Source: Podospora bellae-mahoneyi (taxonomy: Eukaryota > Ascomycota > Sordariomycetes > Sordariales > Podosporaceae). From it: a DNA stretch of 64,000 nt. The notes under the pieces are model-generated. The model saw only the letters and a list, made by a program, of their open reading frames with translations, ran no database searches and had not been told where the DNA came from. Positions 1-14,651 of this stretch are shown piece by piece. The translations under genes were made by a program, and so were the position numbers. Position 1 is the first letter of the stretch. Each line of letters opens with the position of its first letter. The stretch covers positions 248,001 to 312,000 of the forward strand of contig NC_085881.1 in NCBI RefSeq assembly GCF_035222275.1, written 5' to 3'.

Positions 1-1755
1 ATTGAAATCGTCATAAATAAAAGGTCTCTCTGTAGAGTAATAACTTTAAAAGTTATAAGTGTATCTATATATTAACCTTTTAAGTATTTTGGATAACCTT
101 GAATTTCAAACTACTAATACGTTTCACCACTATTTTACGTTATTTTGAAATCTTTCTTTACTCCTTTAGGTAAAGTAATTGCGCTTATATTTTGTTCTAA
201 CTACTCTGTAAGCATGTAGTACCTCAGTTTAATCATAGAATCTTAACTTATTAACTATAATTGAATTATGATTTTCAATTCCTTAATCTTTTTTAATTTT
301 ATTTAATATTCAAGAGAAATTTCGCTTACCTATGAAATGAAGCTTTGTTCTTCAAACGTCCATATATTCAATTTTTTTTTGATAACTCATATTTTAATGA
401 TGATATTAAAAAATATGAAAATAAAAATTTAAATTATTAAAAATAGTTAATTAGGTTTAATGAAAGCTTCTAAATGGAAAAAGATTTAGAGACTTATTAA
501 TTAACGTATATTAAATAGTTAGTTTAATTAGTAGTGATGTGTGTTGAATACTAACCTAATAATTTATTATATTTTAGTACTTTGTAGTAAATAAAAATAG
601 ATTTCTTTGCTAAAAACGCTAGGTCTTTTTAGAGCTTTCTGAGCCTTTTCTTTTTTAAAAAAAAGATTAACTTTTTACATAATACAATGAATAAAGATAT
701 TACTCAAATATTCCAAACTATTTTGCTGGGGTATTCTATAATTTTTTTAAAGATGTTATATTCTAATTATTACTTCTAAATTATTGAAGAAAGAAAGTGA
801 AAATGATTTGAAATACAAATATTTACTTGATATTTATTTGTAAATAGTCTGTGAAAAGCGAAATAGTATAGTTTTTGAATTATGTGGAACGGTTACTGTT
901 TACACTATAATAACACTATATATGCACCTTGATGTGGTATTTTAGATGATAAATTTAATTTCATAATAAATAGTACGCTTTTTCCAATCTTTAATAAACA
1001 GTAGAACTATTTCAATAACGTTTCGACGGATAGGGATTTAATTAACTAAATGCTTATTACTAGAAGACTCGCTTTGCGTAGCAAATTCTTGAGGCTATAA
1101 ATACATCTATATATCAACTTTCAAAATATAGTTAATAAACCATAATATTGCACTGATTGTGTTTTTATTCTTTGGATTTTTATATCATTTGAATGTTTCT
1201 CTGATGTATTAGTATTCTTTATCCGGAAAGGTTGTTTCTATACTTCATTAAACTATCTTGAAACTAGTTTCATCCTAATTTCACAATAAAACTTTTAAAT
1301 TTATTCTTTTAAGATATAGTGTAATGTATAGTTATGTATTTGCTGATGTTACTTTATTCTGGAAGGATTTGTTTGTTTTAAAGTAGAGTTCAATGACGTA
1401 AAAAAAAGTCTATTTCATCTATATCTCATTACATATATTCATTATAATAGGAGATAGTTATAATATAAGCAGATAAGATATAGGGATTAATTTATTCTTC
1501 TAATAATTAGAATTTAAATATAAAGGAGAAAAAGGCTTATTATTAAATGTTTCTATACTATATATTCAACACGTTATTACATATTTTTTACTACTAGTTT
1601 AATAGCTTTTAAATTTTATTAATTTTTAATAAAGCCAAAATAAACTTTTCAATATATTTTTCAAATACTACAACCATATTACGTTTATTTAGGGGTTTAT
1701 AAATCTCTTAGGTTTTAATTTTATCTTTTATTTTAATAATAAAGAAAGTTCTATT

Positions 1756-1850
1756 TATTAGGACTAAGCTAACTAAGTCCCTACAGGCAGTAGGCTTCTT
1801 TACAGGAGTCAAGGTAAAGAAGTCTAAGGTTATAAAATATTTACTTACTA
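1756..1850. repeat. Dispersed repeat X, first of three copies
   Basis: About 95 bp containing an 'actaagtccctac' core followed by 'gtcaaggtaaagaag' and 'ggttataaa'. Recognisably related stretches occur at about 3,330-3,425 and 46,385-46,475, with a weaker fragment near 10,780. The copies differ mostly by C/T and G/A, as expected for RIP. The parent element is unknown. Confidence 0.45.
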
Positions 1851-2384
1851 ATTTCTATATATATCTTCGCTATATTCGACAATTAACTACCTACCCTTCC
1901 GCCCCCTTTAGAAGTATAAATTCTACCTTTACTTTAACTATTATATATATTTAAATTATATAGTACTATTAATAAAATCTTTTATAACTTCGAGTTTTTC
2001 ATAAACTTCTTCGACCTACACTTTCTATTAAATACTAATTCGGGCCTAAAGTATATAAACACTATTAATTAGAATCTTATTTAAAAATAAATCAAAATGT
2101 ACTTAAACGTAGGTATAAATTTAATACTTATTAATAGCCTGCCTTTTAAAAGCTAGGATAATAAAACTTTTAGACTATAACGGTTATTTATTTTGTATAG
2201 TATAACTAAAATTAATCTACCTTTTAAAAGAATATAGTACTCAATATATTAGAATTCAATTTAATAAAATATAGTATACTTTATTATTATTTATTAGTTA
2301 ATAATTTCATGTTAATATTATAATTTATTATACAAATTAATTCTCTATATAATAAAAGATTTTCATATATAGCTTTTTTAAGGG

Positions 2385-2450
2385 TTTACAATACTACCGT
2401 TCAGAGCTACTTTAGGCCCTCGTTACTTACCTTTAATATATTATTTTAGT
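2385..2450. repeat. Dispersed repeat Y, first of four copies
   Basis: A short segment with an 'actaccgttcagagc' core and 'actttaggccctc'. Related stretches occur at about 46,215-46,275 and 45,865-45,910, and inverted at about 36,783-36,830. Repeats X and Y lie within 200 bp of each other at 46.2-46.5 kb and within 1 kb at 1.7-3.4 kb, so they may be parts of one larger decayed element. Identity unknown. Confidence 0.4.
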
Positions 2451-4795
2451 AATAAAGAAGTGTTACGGCTTAATAAGTAGGTTTTGGGATAAAACAATAG
2501 TTATACTATACCAATTAATTTAATTATATATTAAAAAAGAAAAAGAGAGCAAATTCGAATAGTGCCTACGAGGCAGGGCTTTTTAATAGGGCAAAGCTTT
2601 TAACTACTTACTCTCGCTCCCAGAGTCCCACATACTCCTCGTAGCCCGCACGTTCCTAAAGTCCAGTCCGTTAGTACCAGTATCAGGCTAGTACCGTAAA
2701 AGTAAGGCTTTTATTTTTGCTTTTTACGTTACGCTCCGCTATTCTTTCAAATAAATAATTTATAAATTTATAGTAAATTAACTTATTCTTATATTGTTAT
2801 ATACTATATATTTAAGGTTTATATAATTTTTTTGAAATTTTGGTTTTAAATTATAAATATTATATATCTTATATATCGTTTCACAGTTTATAATAATAAA
2901 TTTATTTCTTTATATATCTTAAAATTTATAATAGTATTATTTAGTATTAGTCTTATTTACAATTAAAAGCATTAATTTTACTTTTTAATAGTAAATTAAG
3001 TTACTATTTCTTTTTCTTACATTATATGTTAATACGTTATTTTTTACACAAAATCATTCATTATTGGTGAAGGTTAAATTCTTCGATGAAATTAACGTAT
3101 TATACTAAGTAATGTATTTTGACGATTCTAGTCTTTAAATTTAATAGTAAAGTATAATTATAATATTAAAACACTTAACTTTTAAAAATATTTATTAATA
3201 ATTAAATAACTTAATAATAGGTTTAAATAAACTATTTATAGATATTGGAAATTTAAAAAGAACTTAAAATTCGTTTATATATATAGAAAACGTTTCTTTA
3301 TATATTGTATTAGATGTATCTAGGCTACCTTTTATTTGTAGAGATTGGATTTATTAAGCTCCTATTAGTAGGGGATTTTTAATAAAGGTTAAAGTAAAGA
3401 AACGTAAAGTTATAAAGGATTTATATATTAATATCCTGTTAGAAAAAAAAACTTTATTTTCAATAGCTAAGTAACTATATTTATTATATTAACTTATATT
3501 ATTCCAGTAGGGTATACTTCCTTATTAGTTTAATTAGAAATATAATTCAATGTTTAATTTTAATTATTTTAGTATTTTAAGACTTTTAAACTATATAATC
3601 GTACTAATAGATTCTTAATTATTAGGTAGTTTACAAGCTACTTTAAAATTTATTTTTTATTTAAATATTAACCTAAAGTATAAGTATATTAAGTTATTAA
3701 TTCGAATTTTATTAAGCGCCCTTTAAAGATCAGGGCCTAAGAGGTTTTTGAGGGTCTATAGATAGTCTCTTATAACACTTATCTTTTTAATATTTAGAAT
3801 TAAGGTTACCAGTTAGTTTACTTAAAATTAATTTCAATATATTTATATTTTGAAATAAGCTTTTTATTTATAGGCTTAATTTATTATTCAAATTACATTC
3901 TTTCTTGATACTTTTTTACAAATACTTTCCTTTAATATATTCTTTTAAATTTTACTATAATAAACCTATTATAGTATATATTTATAAGGTTATTACTTAG
4001 CTAGTATTTGGGCTTTCGAAATAACCATTTTATAAAGGGCGGGAAAGCTTTTATAATTAACGACCCTCTTTAAGTAATCGGAATGTTAATTATAGTTATT
4101 TAATTAATAACATATAATAGTAAGCGGTACAGTAAGCTTATACTCTTAGTATTAGTACAGTAACGATCGTTAATGTAGTTATTAATTAAGGTATTAAGCG
4201 AAGAAGAGAAAGGAGGATTTAAGTAAAAAGGTATAAAAGAAAGTAGGATTTAATAGCCGAACCTCTAGCTGTATTTTTAATTATTAAATAACGTTATTAA
4301 GACTTTTATATTAATTTGGAGGATAGTAAAATGAAATATACGAAGCTTTAGTTACCTAGTTTATAATGTTTATTTTAAGAAGTAACTATGAATTAAATAA
4401 ATCAATCGCTATATAAATCTATAAAATATTATAAGCTAGTTCTAAACATCGGAATATACTAAGGTAAGGAACCGTACGGATTATATAAACTTTAGGGTTC
4501 AATATCCTTATTTAACTTTATACTTATATTAGAAGTTAGAGTATATAAGTTTTAAATTATATAGGTTATGTTATTTAGAAAGTATATAGAAAAAAATATA
4601 GTTTTTAATATATTATTATATTTACTATATTAAAATTTATATTCATAGTAAATAATGACTTTCCTTTAAGATTTCATATATAGTAAAATTATATTTATTC
4701 TAAATTCCTTTAATATTAATTTAATAGCTAATTATAATAAAATATTCCTTATACGATTTTCTTAAAAAAAAGATTATAGTATTATTGCTTAGGGT

Positions 4796-5203
4796 TATTA
4801 TTACGGTTTTAGGAGATAGTGGGATATACCGGACTAATTAGGGCTGGACCGGGCGATCGAGTAAGGCTTACGGTCCAGTAGGACGGAACGGACTAATAAG
4901 GTAGGGACCGGGGACCGTGGTAGGTCTCACGGTCTACGGTCAAGTGATCGGCTAATCCGGAGAGGACCGAGGACCGTCTATAAATTAACGGTCCACGGTC
5001 CCTTGATCTATATATACGGAGGAACTAGCTAGTATAGATAGATAATTCCGTAGTATATAATATAAGTTATAATCGTAGTATTTTAGTTATTATAATGGAA
5101 ATGAACTATTATTATATACTATTTAGTTATACCGAACTAAGATTATTTAAAAGTGCCTTTAACTAGTATCCCTTTTAAAGGTTCTAAATAGGGGTTCGTT
5201 ATA
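4796..5203 (+). mobile_element. RIP-mutated LTR, subtype C
   Basis: The right half matches the shared core of all LTRs in this window: a TATA-like 'ctatatatacgg', the 'aggaactagctagtatag' segment, a 'ttataccgaac' block, and the end 'ggggttcgttata'. The left half carries the subtype-C module, two near-repeats of a gaccggg...gcttacggtcc unit about 70 bp apart, also seen at 14.5, 31.9 and 44.5 kb. The left end is inferred from a 'tattattacggttttagg' segment shared with the 31,805 copy. No clear target duplication was found, so it may be solo or the remnant of a full element. Confidence 0.7.
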
Positions 5204-6511
5204 GTTATTTTTTTAAACTATTTAAATAATATATAAAGCTACTATTTTCCTTTTATATTTTACCCCCCTATGATATTTTTCTTTTAAAAAAATACTTATT
5301 AACTCTACTAATTATAATATTTGCAATATTAAGATTAAACTTTAAAATTTTATAAGTATATTATAAAGTTTAAGGATTAAATATTAATTTATAATACTCT
5401 TTTATTCTATATCTTTTAATAAGTATTTAAATAAAGTTATATTCCCTTTATTATTCGAATAAATTAAAATGATGATAATATGAATTAAATAAAATGGATT
5501 TAAGTACTTCGTTAATATTCTATAATTATATTATTAAAGCATAAATAGTTTATTTGTAAGGTTTAATTACAATATTTATCTCTATAGATATTATATTTCA
5601 TCCAAAATATAATTAGCTTTAAGTATAAAAATATATTAAAATGTAGTTTCATATTTACTTTAATTAAAAACTATATCTGTTTACCTAATAATTTACTATT
5701 TATCGTTTTTTACATAAATTCAATTATTACTTTTACTTTAATTATTTTTTATTTATTACTTATTTTTATTATTATTATTTACGTAATAGGTATTATTTTA
5801 ATTAAGTACTATTTCATTATTTCTTTTCATTAAAATATTCTATATACTTTAAAGATCTTTAGGAATAGTTAATAACCTTTAGACTTTTCTACTTTTACTC
5901 CTATTAAAAAGTACTCTACCCGTAAGAAAGAAATTAAGTAGGATCTTACTAGTAAATTAATTTAAATTTTTTAAAGTAATACTTTTAGAATAACTTTTTT
6001 ATATAATTATAAAAAGTATTTATTAATTCAATTATTATTTTGTTAAAAGTTTTTATAATAAGACTTTATAAATTAATTTTTATAATAAAGATAATTCTAA
6101 ATACTTTCATTAATCTTCTTAAACTTTTAATGAATAATAATAATTTTAAAGATTTTTTAATAATTTTTTCTATTAAATAACTTTAATGAAAAATTAATTA
6201 AACGTAAGTTACTAAAGCTATAGAAATAAAGGATTTTATAGCTCTTTTACGCTATTCTACTTTAACGTTAATTAAAATCTATTTACGTATATAATAATAA
6301 GGGCTAAAATATAAATCGTAGGGGTATTATTTTAATAGGAATATTATAAGGACGAAAACTATGACTTTACTACTACTATAGTATATAGCGTTTTATAGTC
6401 TATAGGCTTAAAGTAGCTTCGGTAGTGCGGTAGAACCTAATATTTAATAATAGGTTACGTATTATTTATCGTTACCCTTTATAGGCCTATAGGTTAAGTT
6501 AGTTAGATACT
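5204..6511. other. AT-rich gene-free spacer between two LTRs
   Basis: AT-rich, stop-filled DNA with no gene. The last 250 bp (about 6,260-6,511) are less AT-rich and look like the host element into which the LTR at 6,512 inserted, but they could not be assigned. Confidence 0.6.
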
Positions 6512-6956
6512 TATTATAGTTAACCTAACGGTAGGTCGCGTAGTATGTAAGGCGCGGGCCGTCCCTAGCTAATTATTAAGGAAGATAGGAAGTAGTTAAT
6601 TAAGAGCTAGCTAGAAGTGCTATAGCGCTAAGAGGCCTAAGTAATTTGCAGGATATAAGATGCTACGGGTAGTCGAAGGTATAGTACGACGAGTATTTTG
6701 CTAAATATAATATATTAGGAGTGATCGGGGCTGTAGTAGGGCGAGTACCTTAAGGTCCCGAGGTCTATATATACGGAGGAACTGGCTAGTATAGATAAAT
6801 AGTTCCGTAATATATAATTCGAGTTTATATTTATAGTATTTTATATTTATATTATGACATCTTATTATATACTCTTTAACTATACCGAATTAGGATTATT
6901 TAAAAGTGCCTTTAACCAGTATCACTTATGAAGGTTTTAAATAGAGGTTCGTTATA
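6512..6956 (+). mobile_element. RIP-mutated solo LTR, subtype B
   Basis: This 445-bp copy aligns along its length with the little-mutated 442-bp solo LTR at 43,760-44,201 (opposite strand), including the 'ggtaggtcgcg' region, the internal ~50-bp tandem units ('gatgctacgggt' and 'gtgatcggggc') and the shared core ending 'gaggttcgttata'. TGTCACAG at the LTR start has become 'tattatag', the change RIP makes to CpA and TpG. Flanking pentamers are atact and ctact, four of five matching, consistent with a decayed target duplication. Confidence 0.75.
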
Positions 6957-9900
6957 CTACTCGTGATAAACTAATCTTTAAATATTATATAATAGCTTTC
7001 TCGTTTTTATATCAATTTTAAAAGCTTAAATAAATTTTAAACCTTTATTATAAAAACATTATTTAATAAAAGCTATAAAATAAAATATTTAATTTTAGTA
7101 TTATAATTAAATATTAAACGTATTTTATTCTTTATATTAATTACTTTTCTTGAAATGTTTTTGAAAAGATAGAAAGTATACTTAACTGAAACTAAAAAAG
7201 ATTTATATATCATATATAACTTTTTTATGAAAAATACTATATAAGGTTTCTATAATAAAAAGACTAATATAAATTAGTATTAAATAGGTTTATAGTATTA
7301 TGGTAGAAATTATCATTTTATTAGTTGGTCATATAATATTTTCTTTGAATAAATGTATTAATTTTAATATACGATCCGGGCTTTTTAATATTTATTATAT
7401 ATTATATATCCTTTAAATAATAGTTTTATTCATTAATAATTTTTAGTTATGACTATGCTTTAAGAAGTATCATAAATACTAAAAATAAATCTATTTTTGA
7501 CTTTAATATATATAACTATAAGCGGTTATTTCTTTATATAGTTAAATAAGTATCTTGCCTTTCTTAAGGAAAGATTAAATTAATTTAAATCTTAGAAAGT
7601 CCTTTTCTTAAAAATTAATAGTTTTCTAATAATTTAATAATTGAAATATAAAATATCATTATACCTAAAGTAATGAAAATAACAAATGGATTAAATATGA
7701 ACTTAAGAATAAACTAAATCAGAAATCTAATAATAAACTTTATAATGGAATTAATAATGGAATTAATAATATAATTCGTATAATCTATACCTATAACTTT
7801 CTTTTATACTTTAAATAATATATCTTACTAATATAACTATTATTACTTATATATATTTCCTTAAGCATTAAAAAACATAAAAGTTTTTATTTTAATTTTA
7901 AAAACATCAACGCAACTATAATACCTCTATAATAAACCTACCTTAATTAGTATTATTATAACAATTTAAGTTTAATAGATTTTAAATATTATAAAATAAT
8001 ATAATACTTTTTAAAAAGTGTATAATAATTTCTATTAAATATTAATTCAAATTTAAAATCAAAATTAAAATACTATAATATTACAATAGTTAAAAATCTA
8101 CTACCAAGCCTATAAGTAAACCTTACTTTTTATAAATCCTTAAATTTATTATAGAACATTATAAAGTTATTTATTAATTCTCTTATTAACTCTCTTTAAT
8201 ACGTTTTAATACTTAACATAACTTATAAAGAAATTCTTAAATAAATATTTAAAATATACATTTTATCGAACTATTTTTTATTAATAAGAAATATTAGATT
8301 TTAGGTAGTTTATTTAATAGAATATACATAGATATAAGTAATAATAAATTGTATTAAAATAGGACTTATTACTAATTTTAAATTTGTTTTACACTATACA
8401 ATTTTGGATAATTAAAAATATAATATCAATTTCTTTATACTTATGAAAATAAAAAAATTAAGTATTTTAAAAATATAAATCAATTTTTGATGATAAAAGA
8501 ACTATATAATGGAATATTCTCTATAATAATATAATAGATAAAGCCCAACTATAGGAAACTTTAAACGGGGTAATATATAGTACTTTAACAGTAGCCCTAC
8601 CTACTATACTAAAATAAATAACTAAGTATAATAATAAAAGGCTTATAAGCTCTAAGCAAGAATAGCGTTTTTCAATAGCCTTGAAAATAATAAAAGACTT
8701 ATAGCTACTTTATTTAAAGCAAATAGAATATAAATAAATATATATTTAATATTAAAAGAATATAATAATTCATTAAGATAAATATTAAAGAAATATTAAT
8801 TAATAGACTTTTTTTTCCTTCTATACCTAAACTCCCTAAGTATAGAATTAATAAAGTAATATCACACTTTAACCGGACCTACCGCTATAGCTTTAACTAT
8901 AGAGTCATTACCGTAAGAGGTATTGGATTAATAGGGTAGTAAAAGAAACGCTCGAAAATTCCGCTATATAATTAGACGTTTAAAGATAGCTACGTAAGAG
9001 ATACGTAATAGTAAGGCTCTAGTAGTATAGTTTTAATTGTAAGAAAGACTAACGTAGAGAGCCGCATATTACTAAATAAGTTTTTTTTAGGTATAGGTAG
9101 TAATAAATAGTAAAGGAAGATATTTAAATACTACAAAAGTCGCGGGTAAAAGCATTATTAGTTTAATAATAGAAAACACAAAGGATACTTAAAAGATTAG
9201 TATATAAATACATTTATAACCCTAAAAAACCGTGCCTTATAGAGGAGCCTTTTACTTGTGGGTATCTAGCTAGTTAGGCCCTTATAAGTACGTACTTCTA
9301 TAATACTATATTTTCTATAATAGTATATTAAAGATTATAAATTTATAAATATATTATATAATATATATAACGGCCTAAATATAAGCTTTAATAATATAGG
9401 TAAAAGTTTTAATTTACTTTCTTTTCTAAAATGAACGTTTTATTAAATTAATTATTTATAGCTTTGGGTAATTATTTTTATTTATTTTTATTTGCATTAA
9501 TTATATATTCCATAATCTAAAATATTTTATTATTAGGAATTATTAATATTATTTGAGTTTAATAGTACTGATTTTTAATTTAATAAAGTCTATATAATAA
9601 AGATATCGTTTTATAGAGTATGTTATTTTAGGGATAGAAATATATTTATATTTTAACTTTAGAAATATCTCCATTAACATAAATAATAAATCAGGTTACT
9701 TTTATACTACTTTCATATTTTTTTCTATCACTATTCTTTATCTGGAGAAACTTTTTCTTAGATTTAATAAAATTATTTAATAAAGCTTTTTCATTTTTCA
9801 AGGCTTAATTTTCTTTTATTTAATTTTATTTTATAAAAATATAGATTAACTTTTAAAATAAAGTTAAATATATTAAAATGATTATCTTTAGCTTGAATTT

Positions 9901-12900
9901 ATTACTTACATTATAATAATAATACTAGGAAAGTTTAAAGCAAAAGATCTAGGTTTATTAATTAATTCTTTTAAAAGGATATTACTAAAATAGATTTCAT
10001 AACCGCAAATAAGTTTATAAAAAAAAAGCTAGGGCATAATACAAAAGCTAAAAGTAATGGCTTTTAATATCAAAATAGTAAAGTATAAATAACGAGGGGT
10101 TAAACGTTATAAACGCTTAAAAAAGCTAAGTTAAAAAAGTTCTATATTAAGTATTAAAGAAACATACATAATAAATTATCAACTTGGAATTAAAAAAATA
10201 TAATTTTAAGATACTATTACCTTTTAAATAATATCTAAAAAGATTTATCAATTATCATAGAATTAGATACAACTATATTGAATATTATATTAGAAAAAAG
10301 GTTTTTATAATATTATTGAATTCCAATAATTATTAAAGTTTATAAATTATATTAAATCAATTCACCGGAAAAAAATATAAATGATAAATAGGTAGATAGT
10401 TATACTTAAAATTCATTTTTGATCTTTATTTTTTGGAAGAGTTAAATGTAATAATATATAAATATTTTAATGGCCGATTAGTAATTAAAAAGACAATAAT
10501 TTAGTCAGGTTTTTAAAAATCTTAAAGTTATGATAAAATCCATTAATATTACTAGCTAGTTTAAGTACTTTAAAAAAATTATATAATTAAATTATATATA
10601 AAATTAATTAAATCAACGGGAAAGATATAATATTAAAATATTTTAAGGTTAGCATGTAAGGTACACTTAATTAGTTATTAATCATAATTATATTCTTTAA
10701 AAAATTAATGCATAAAGATTTTATAATTCTAAACTTATTTACTTTAACCTTTATAAAAATTCCTCCTATCCGTAAAGCATAACCAACTAGGTCCCTATAC
10801 GAAAAAAAGTAAATTCTATATTCCTAAAAGTTTTTTAAAGAAAAGATTTATTAATAATTTTACATTCACTTCTTCTTGAAGCTTAAAGATTTTGCTACAG
10901 TAAATATATTTAATACAACCATTATTTAATTAAGTATTGTATTTTATAAACCTTTTTTAAATAGAGAATTCTTCGAGGGGTTAATGTAAAAGATATCAAT
11001 TATATATAATTTTTGTATATTAATTTCCTTAAATATCTTCATTATCTTTACTAATTACTAAATTATACGCTATTTCACTAACTTTATTCTAATATTATAA
11101 TTCTTCATTCTATTTTATTAAAAAGCATAAACCTTATAGTTATTATAATTATTTTATTTACTTCAAAGTTTCAAAGTTTGTAGTTGTGTTAGTAAACTCT
11201 TCAAAAACTTCAAAGCCTTTTGAAATTTCTTAAAACTATATTTTTAATTTAGTTATATACTTAAATGTAAAGTTGGAGTATTTCAAAGTTATTAAATTAA
11301 GTTCCACTAATAGGTAAATACTTAAAGTATATTTTAACGATAAATATTTATTAAATAACTATTAGTAATTAAACCATTAAAAATGAAAATAATAATGGTC
11401 AAAATTACATTGGTTATTGAAATTTAGTTATATAGTAAAAATAATAATAGTTAGTAGTATAATATAGTTTTTATAATCCTAAAATTTTACGTTATAATAA
11501 GTGAAAAGCTTTTCTGATAATTAGTGAAGAATGATTATATTTTAATATTCTATTTTTTCATTACTTATTAATTAGTTTATTATGCTAACTAGTTTTTATA
11601 CGATAGAAAAATAATCTCCTGTAGTCCTTTTAATACTATAAATTTCTAATGAATAGGTTTATTTGAGCCAGTTATTATTTAGTACTACCTTTATTATTTT
11701 AATAATAAATAGAGTTATTATTCCTTTTTCCTATGTTGGGCAACGGCTGTTTCTATAATAAAGAAGCTAAGATACTTTTATATTGATAATATAGCCTATG
11801 AATCCTACTTTTATAGAATCTTTTTTTTTGCTGTACCCTTATATAATGGAAAAGTAATATTTATATATATAGTATTTTTAAAGGCCTATATAATACTATT
11901 ATTTAAAGAAATTTTAACCTTTCATTATTCGTATTTGCTTTATTATTTTAATTATATATAAATATTAGTATACTAGTTTCTTTAATATACACCCTAGTAC
12001 TCTTTATTAACTTATCTGGAATGATATATAGGATATTAATTAAAAAGATATTTTACTTGATACCTGGTATGAAGGTAGCTGTGAGAGAATTACATATATT
12101 GTATATTAAAGTATCTCTTCATATATAGTATTAATATGAAATATTTTAAAGGTGCAATATTCAAAAGGCTAAATAATATAATACACAAGTTGGGTAAAAA
12201 AAAGTCGACGTCTTGTATCGTAATAAGTAGGAATAGTAGCCTTGCTTGATATTAAAACGGTAAAAAACTAATGATAGGAGATTAAAATAGCCACGAGTTA
12301 AAATACTATAAGTGTTTGTAAAAACTATAAAAAACATCTATTTCCTTATTTTGCAAGAAAGTTCTCACGATAACATATTAAATTAATGTGATACAGTTTT
12401 AAATGTATACAGAAGACATTATTCATTATAGACTGTAATTTCAATATATTAGGTCCTATTCTCGTTGAAGTATAATACTTTCTTCAGAACTGTATTTATT
12501 TCTATTGAAATATAAAAACCAAACAATTTTTATAATTAAAATATTATTTGATCTTGATCTTCAAGAATTAATTCTTCATGCTTATCAAATATATGTTTAT
12601 GGTTAAAATATATGTCAAACTTTTGTCTTCTACAACATTTACATTAGCAATTCTACTATATTTTGGTTGCAAATTACTAATTAAGAAAATATTTCGAAAC
12701 AGATCATAAATAGTACTATGTGATTTAATACTTTTAAATCAATAAAACAATTAAATTAAGTATGAATTTTTTATTTTCACTAAAACGAAAATGTTCATAC
12801 CATATTACAAAAGGATAAAATGAAATCATGTTTGATTAATCATCTTATTAAATAATATGTAAGTTTTTAAAAGATGTTCCGAGACATAATACTAAAGTAA

Positions 12901-14294
12901 GTGGGGTAAGTGTATCTATAGATCGTTATCGAATTTAAGAAGAAGAATGTGCCTAAAAAATCATTTATTTATAGGTGGCCCTTTATGTCACTTTTGTTTT
13001 TAGATAAAAGATATTATTAAAGCCTTAGAGCTGTGTATGTTTTATATCATTATCTTCAAACGTTATGTTATACTAACTATATAGGTAAACCTCCGAATTT
13101 TTTTCTATTACCCTCTTGATTTAATTTAATAATTTTATGGTAATACCTCTATAGCTAAAGCTATGGTTAGAGATTCAGTTATTAAATTCTATCCTTTTCT
13201 ATATTTTCGTGCTTGAATTCTTCTTTCATTTTTGGATTGTTGATGTAATATTATTGCAAATTATTACACAATATGTTAACTATAGATAAATTTATACTGG
13301 AATTAACATATAAACTTACTTTATTGTCTGTTGTTAATATCATGAACTCAACAATCAATACTATTCTCTATGCTAATTACATAAATATAATTAACATCCC
13401 TCCGTTTAAAGAAAAGTTGGTGATTATTTAGAACCTTCCAATACCCCTCCTAAACATAACTTTAATAAATATAATCTTAATCAAGTAGAAATATCAAGGG
13501 ATTTGTATGGTAATAGGCACGTGCAGGTAAATAGTGTAGGCCAACAGCATGTGGTCCAAATGTGTTGAATTGAGTTAAATGTGAAAGAAAAAGAAGAGAT
13601 CCCGGGGGTAGTATCTATATGATGTGAGGTATGTGATCTAGCCCGTCGTTACCCAACACTAGGATTTCTAGAATTATAAAGTACTTTACTTATATTTATA
13701 TTACATAATGAAATGTTAAATAATTTTCAAGAGAATATTTATTATATAAAAGTATATAAATAAAATGAAGAAAATATCTTATTATCATTCTTATTCATAT
13801 ATTATCATAACGTTAGAAATATGTTAATGAATACTTCACTAGAGAAAAGTAAAGGTTTTATAATTCGCTTAATAACTCTCATTATATTTCTTCATTTCTT
13901 TTGCTAGGATTATGAAGTAATTAAATAATTCCATAAAACTGAGGGTTTAATGATAGATTATACGATTTCTTTATATTCGTTGTTCAAGAATTATATTTAT
14001 CAAATAAGATATTGATTTAAAAAGTTAGTAATACAGTTAGTTTTAAAAATGAAACTCATAAATAATAATTATGAATGTTAATGCATTATAATTCCAATAA
14101 TACTATACCAAATAGAAACGAAAGATTAGCTTTTGTTAAAAACGATTATAAATAAGTTTGGAAAGAAATTCTCGTTTTAACAATTTCTTTAATTGTATGA
14201 TGAGTAATTAGCGGTATTCAAGGGGAACGGAATATATATTGAGGCCTTTAATAAAGTAAATAAAACCGAAATCATTGTATATTCAGGGTGAAAT
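6957..14294. other. AT-rich gene-free relic DNA
   Basis: No gene or intact element. At about 8,820-9,300 there is a less AT-rich segment; its part near 8,880-8,930 ('ctatagctttaactatagag') resembles an inverted stretch near 13,130-13,190, so a decayed repeated element is likely. A small island at 13,500-13,660 is nearer normal composition but has no recognisable content. Confidence 0.6.
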
Positions 14295-14651
14295 AATGTA
14301 ACAGACCCCTATCCAGAACCTCCTAAGTAGGATACTGGTTGAAGTCACTTCTCAACAATCCTAGTTCCGTACAGCTAAACAGTGTAAAATGAATAGCTTA
14401 TCTCAATTATCATAGCTAAGATACTACAATTATTACTTACAATTATAGGCTACGGAAATCTCTATTTATCCTAGCTAGTTTCTCCGTATATATAGACCTT
14501 GGGACCGTGGACTATAAGTCCCGCTGCGGTCCCCGGTCCCTATTTCATTAGTCCGTTCTATTTACCTAGACCGTAAGCCCCGCTCGATCGCCCGGTCCAG
14601 TCCTGGTTAATTTCTTGTAGCCCTATTATTTTTTAAACCCGTAATATAATA
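14295..14651 (-). mobile_element. 3' LTR of truncated gypsy copy, subtype C
   Basis: In minus orientation it reads from a 'tattatattacgg' start through two gaccggg...gcttacggtc units and the TATA-containing core to the end near 14,295. It is less mutated than the pol region, keeping 'ggaccgggcgatcgagcggg'. Length (about 357 bp) agrees with the 352-bp LTRs at 31,805 and 44,469. Confidence 0.75.

Larger units (their letters stand above)
1..4795. other. AT-rich gene-free relic DNA
   Basis: No coding region, RNA gene or intact element is visible. The stretch is very AT-rich with abundant TpA steps and stops in all frames, as in RIP-mutated transposon relics. It contains diverged dispersed repeats (about 1,756-1,850, 2,385-2,450, 2,586-2,700 and 3,330-3,425) listed separately. 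The segment at about 3,990-4,340 is somewhat less AT-rich and may be a decayed element, but I could not assign it. Confidence 0.7.
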
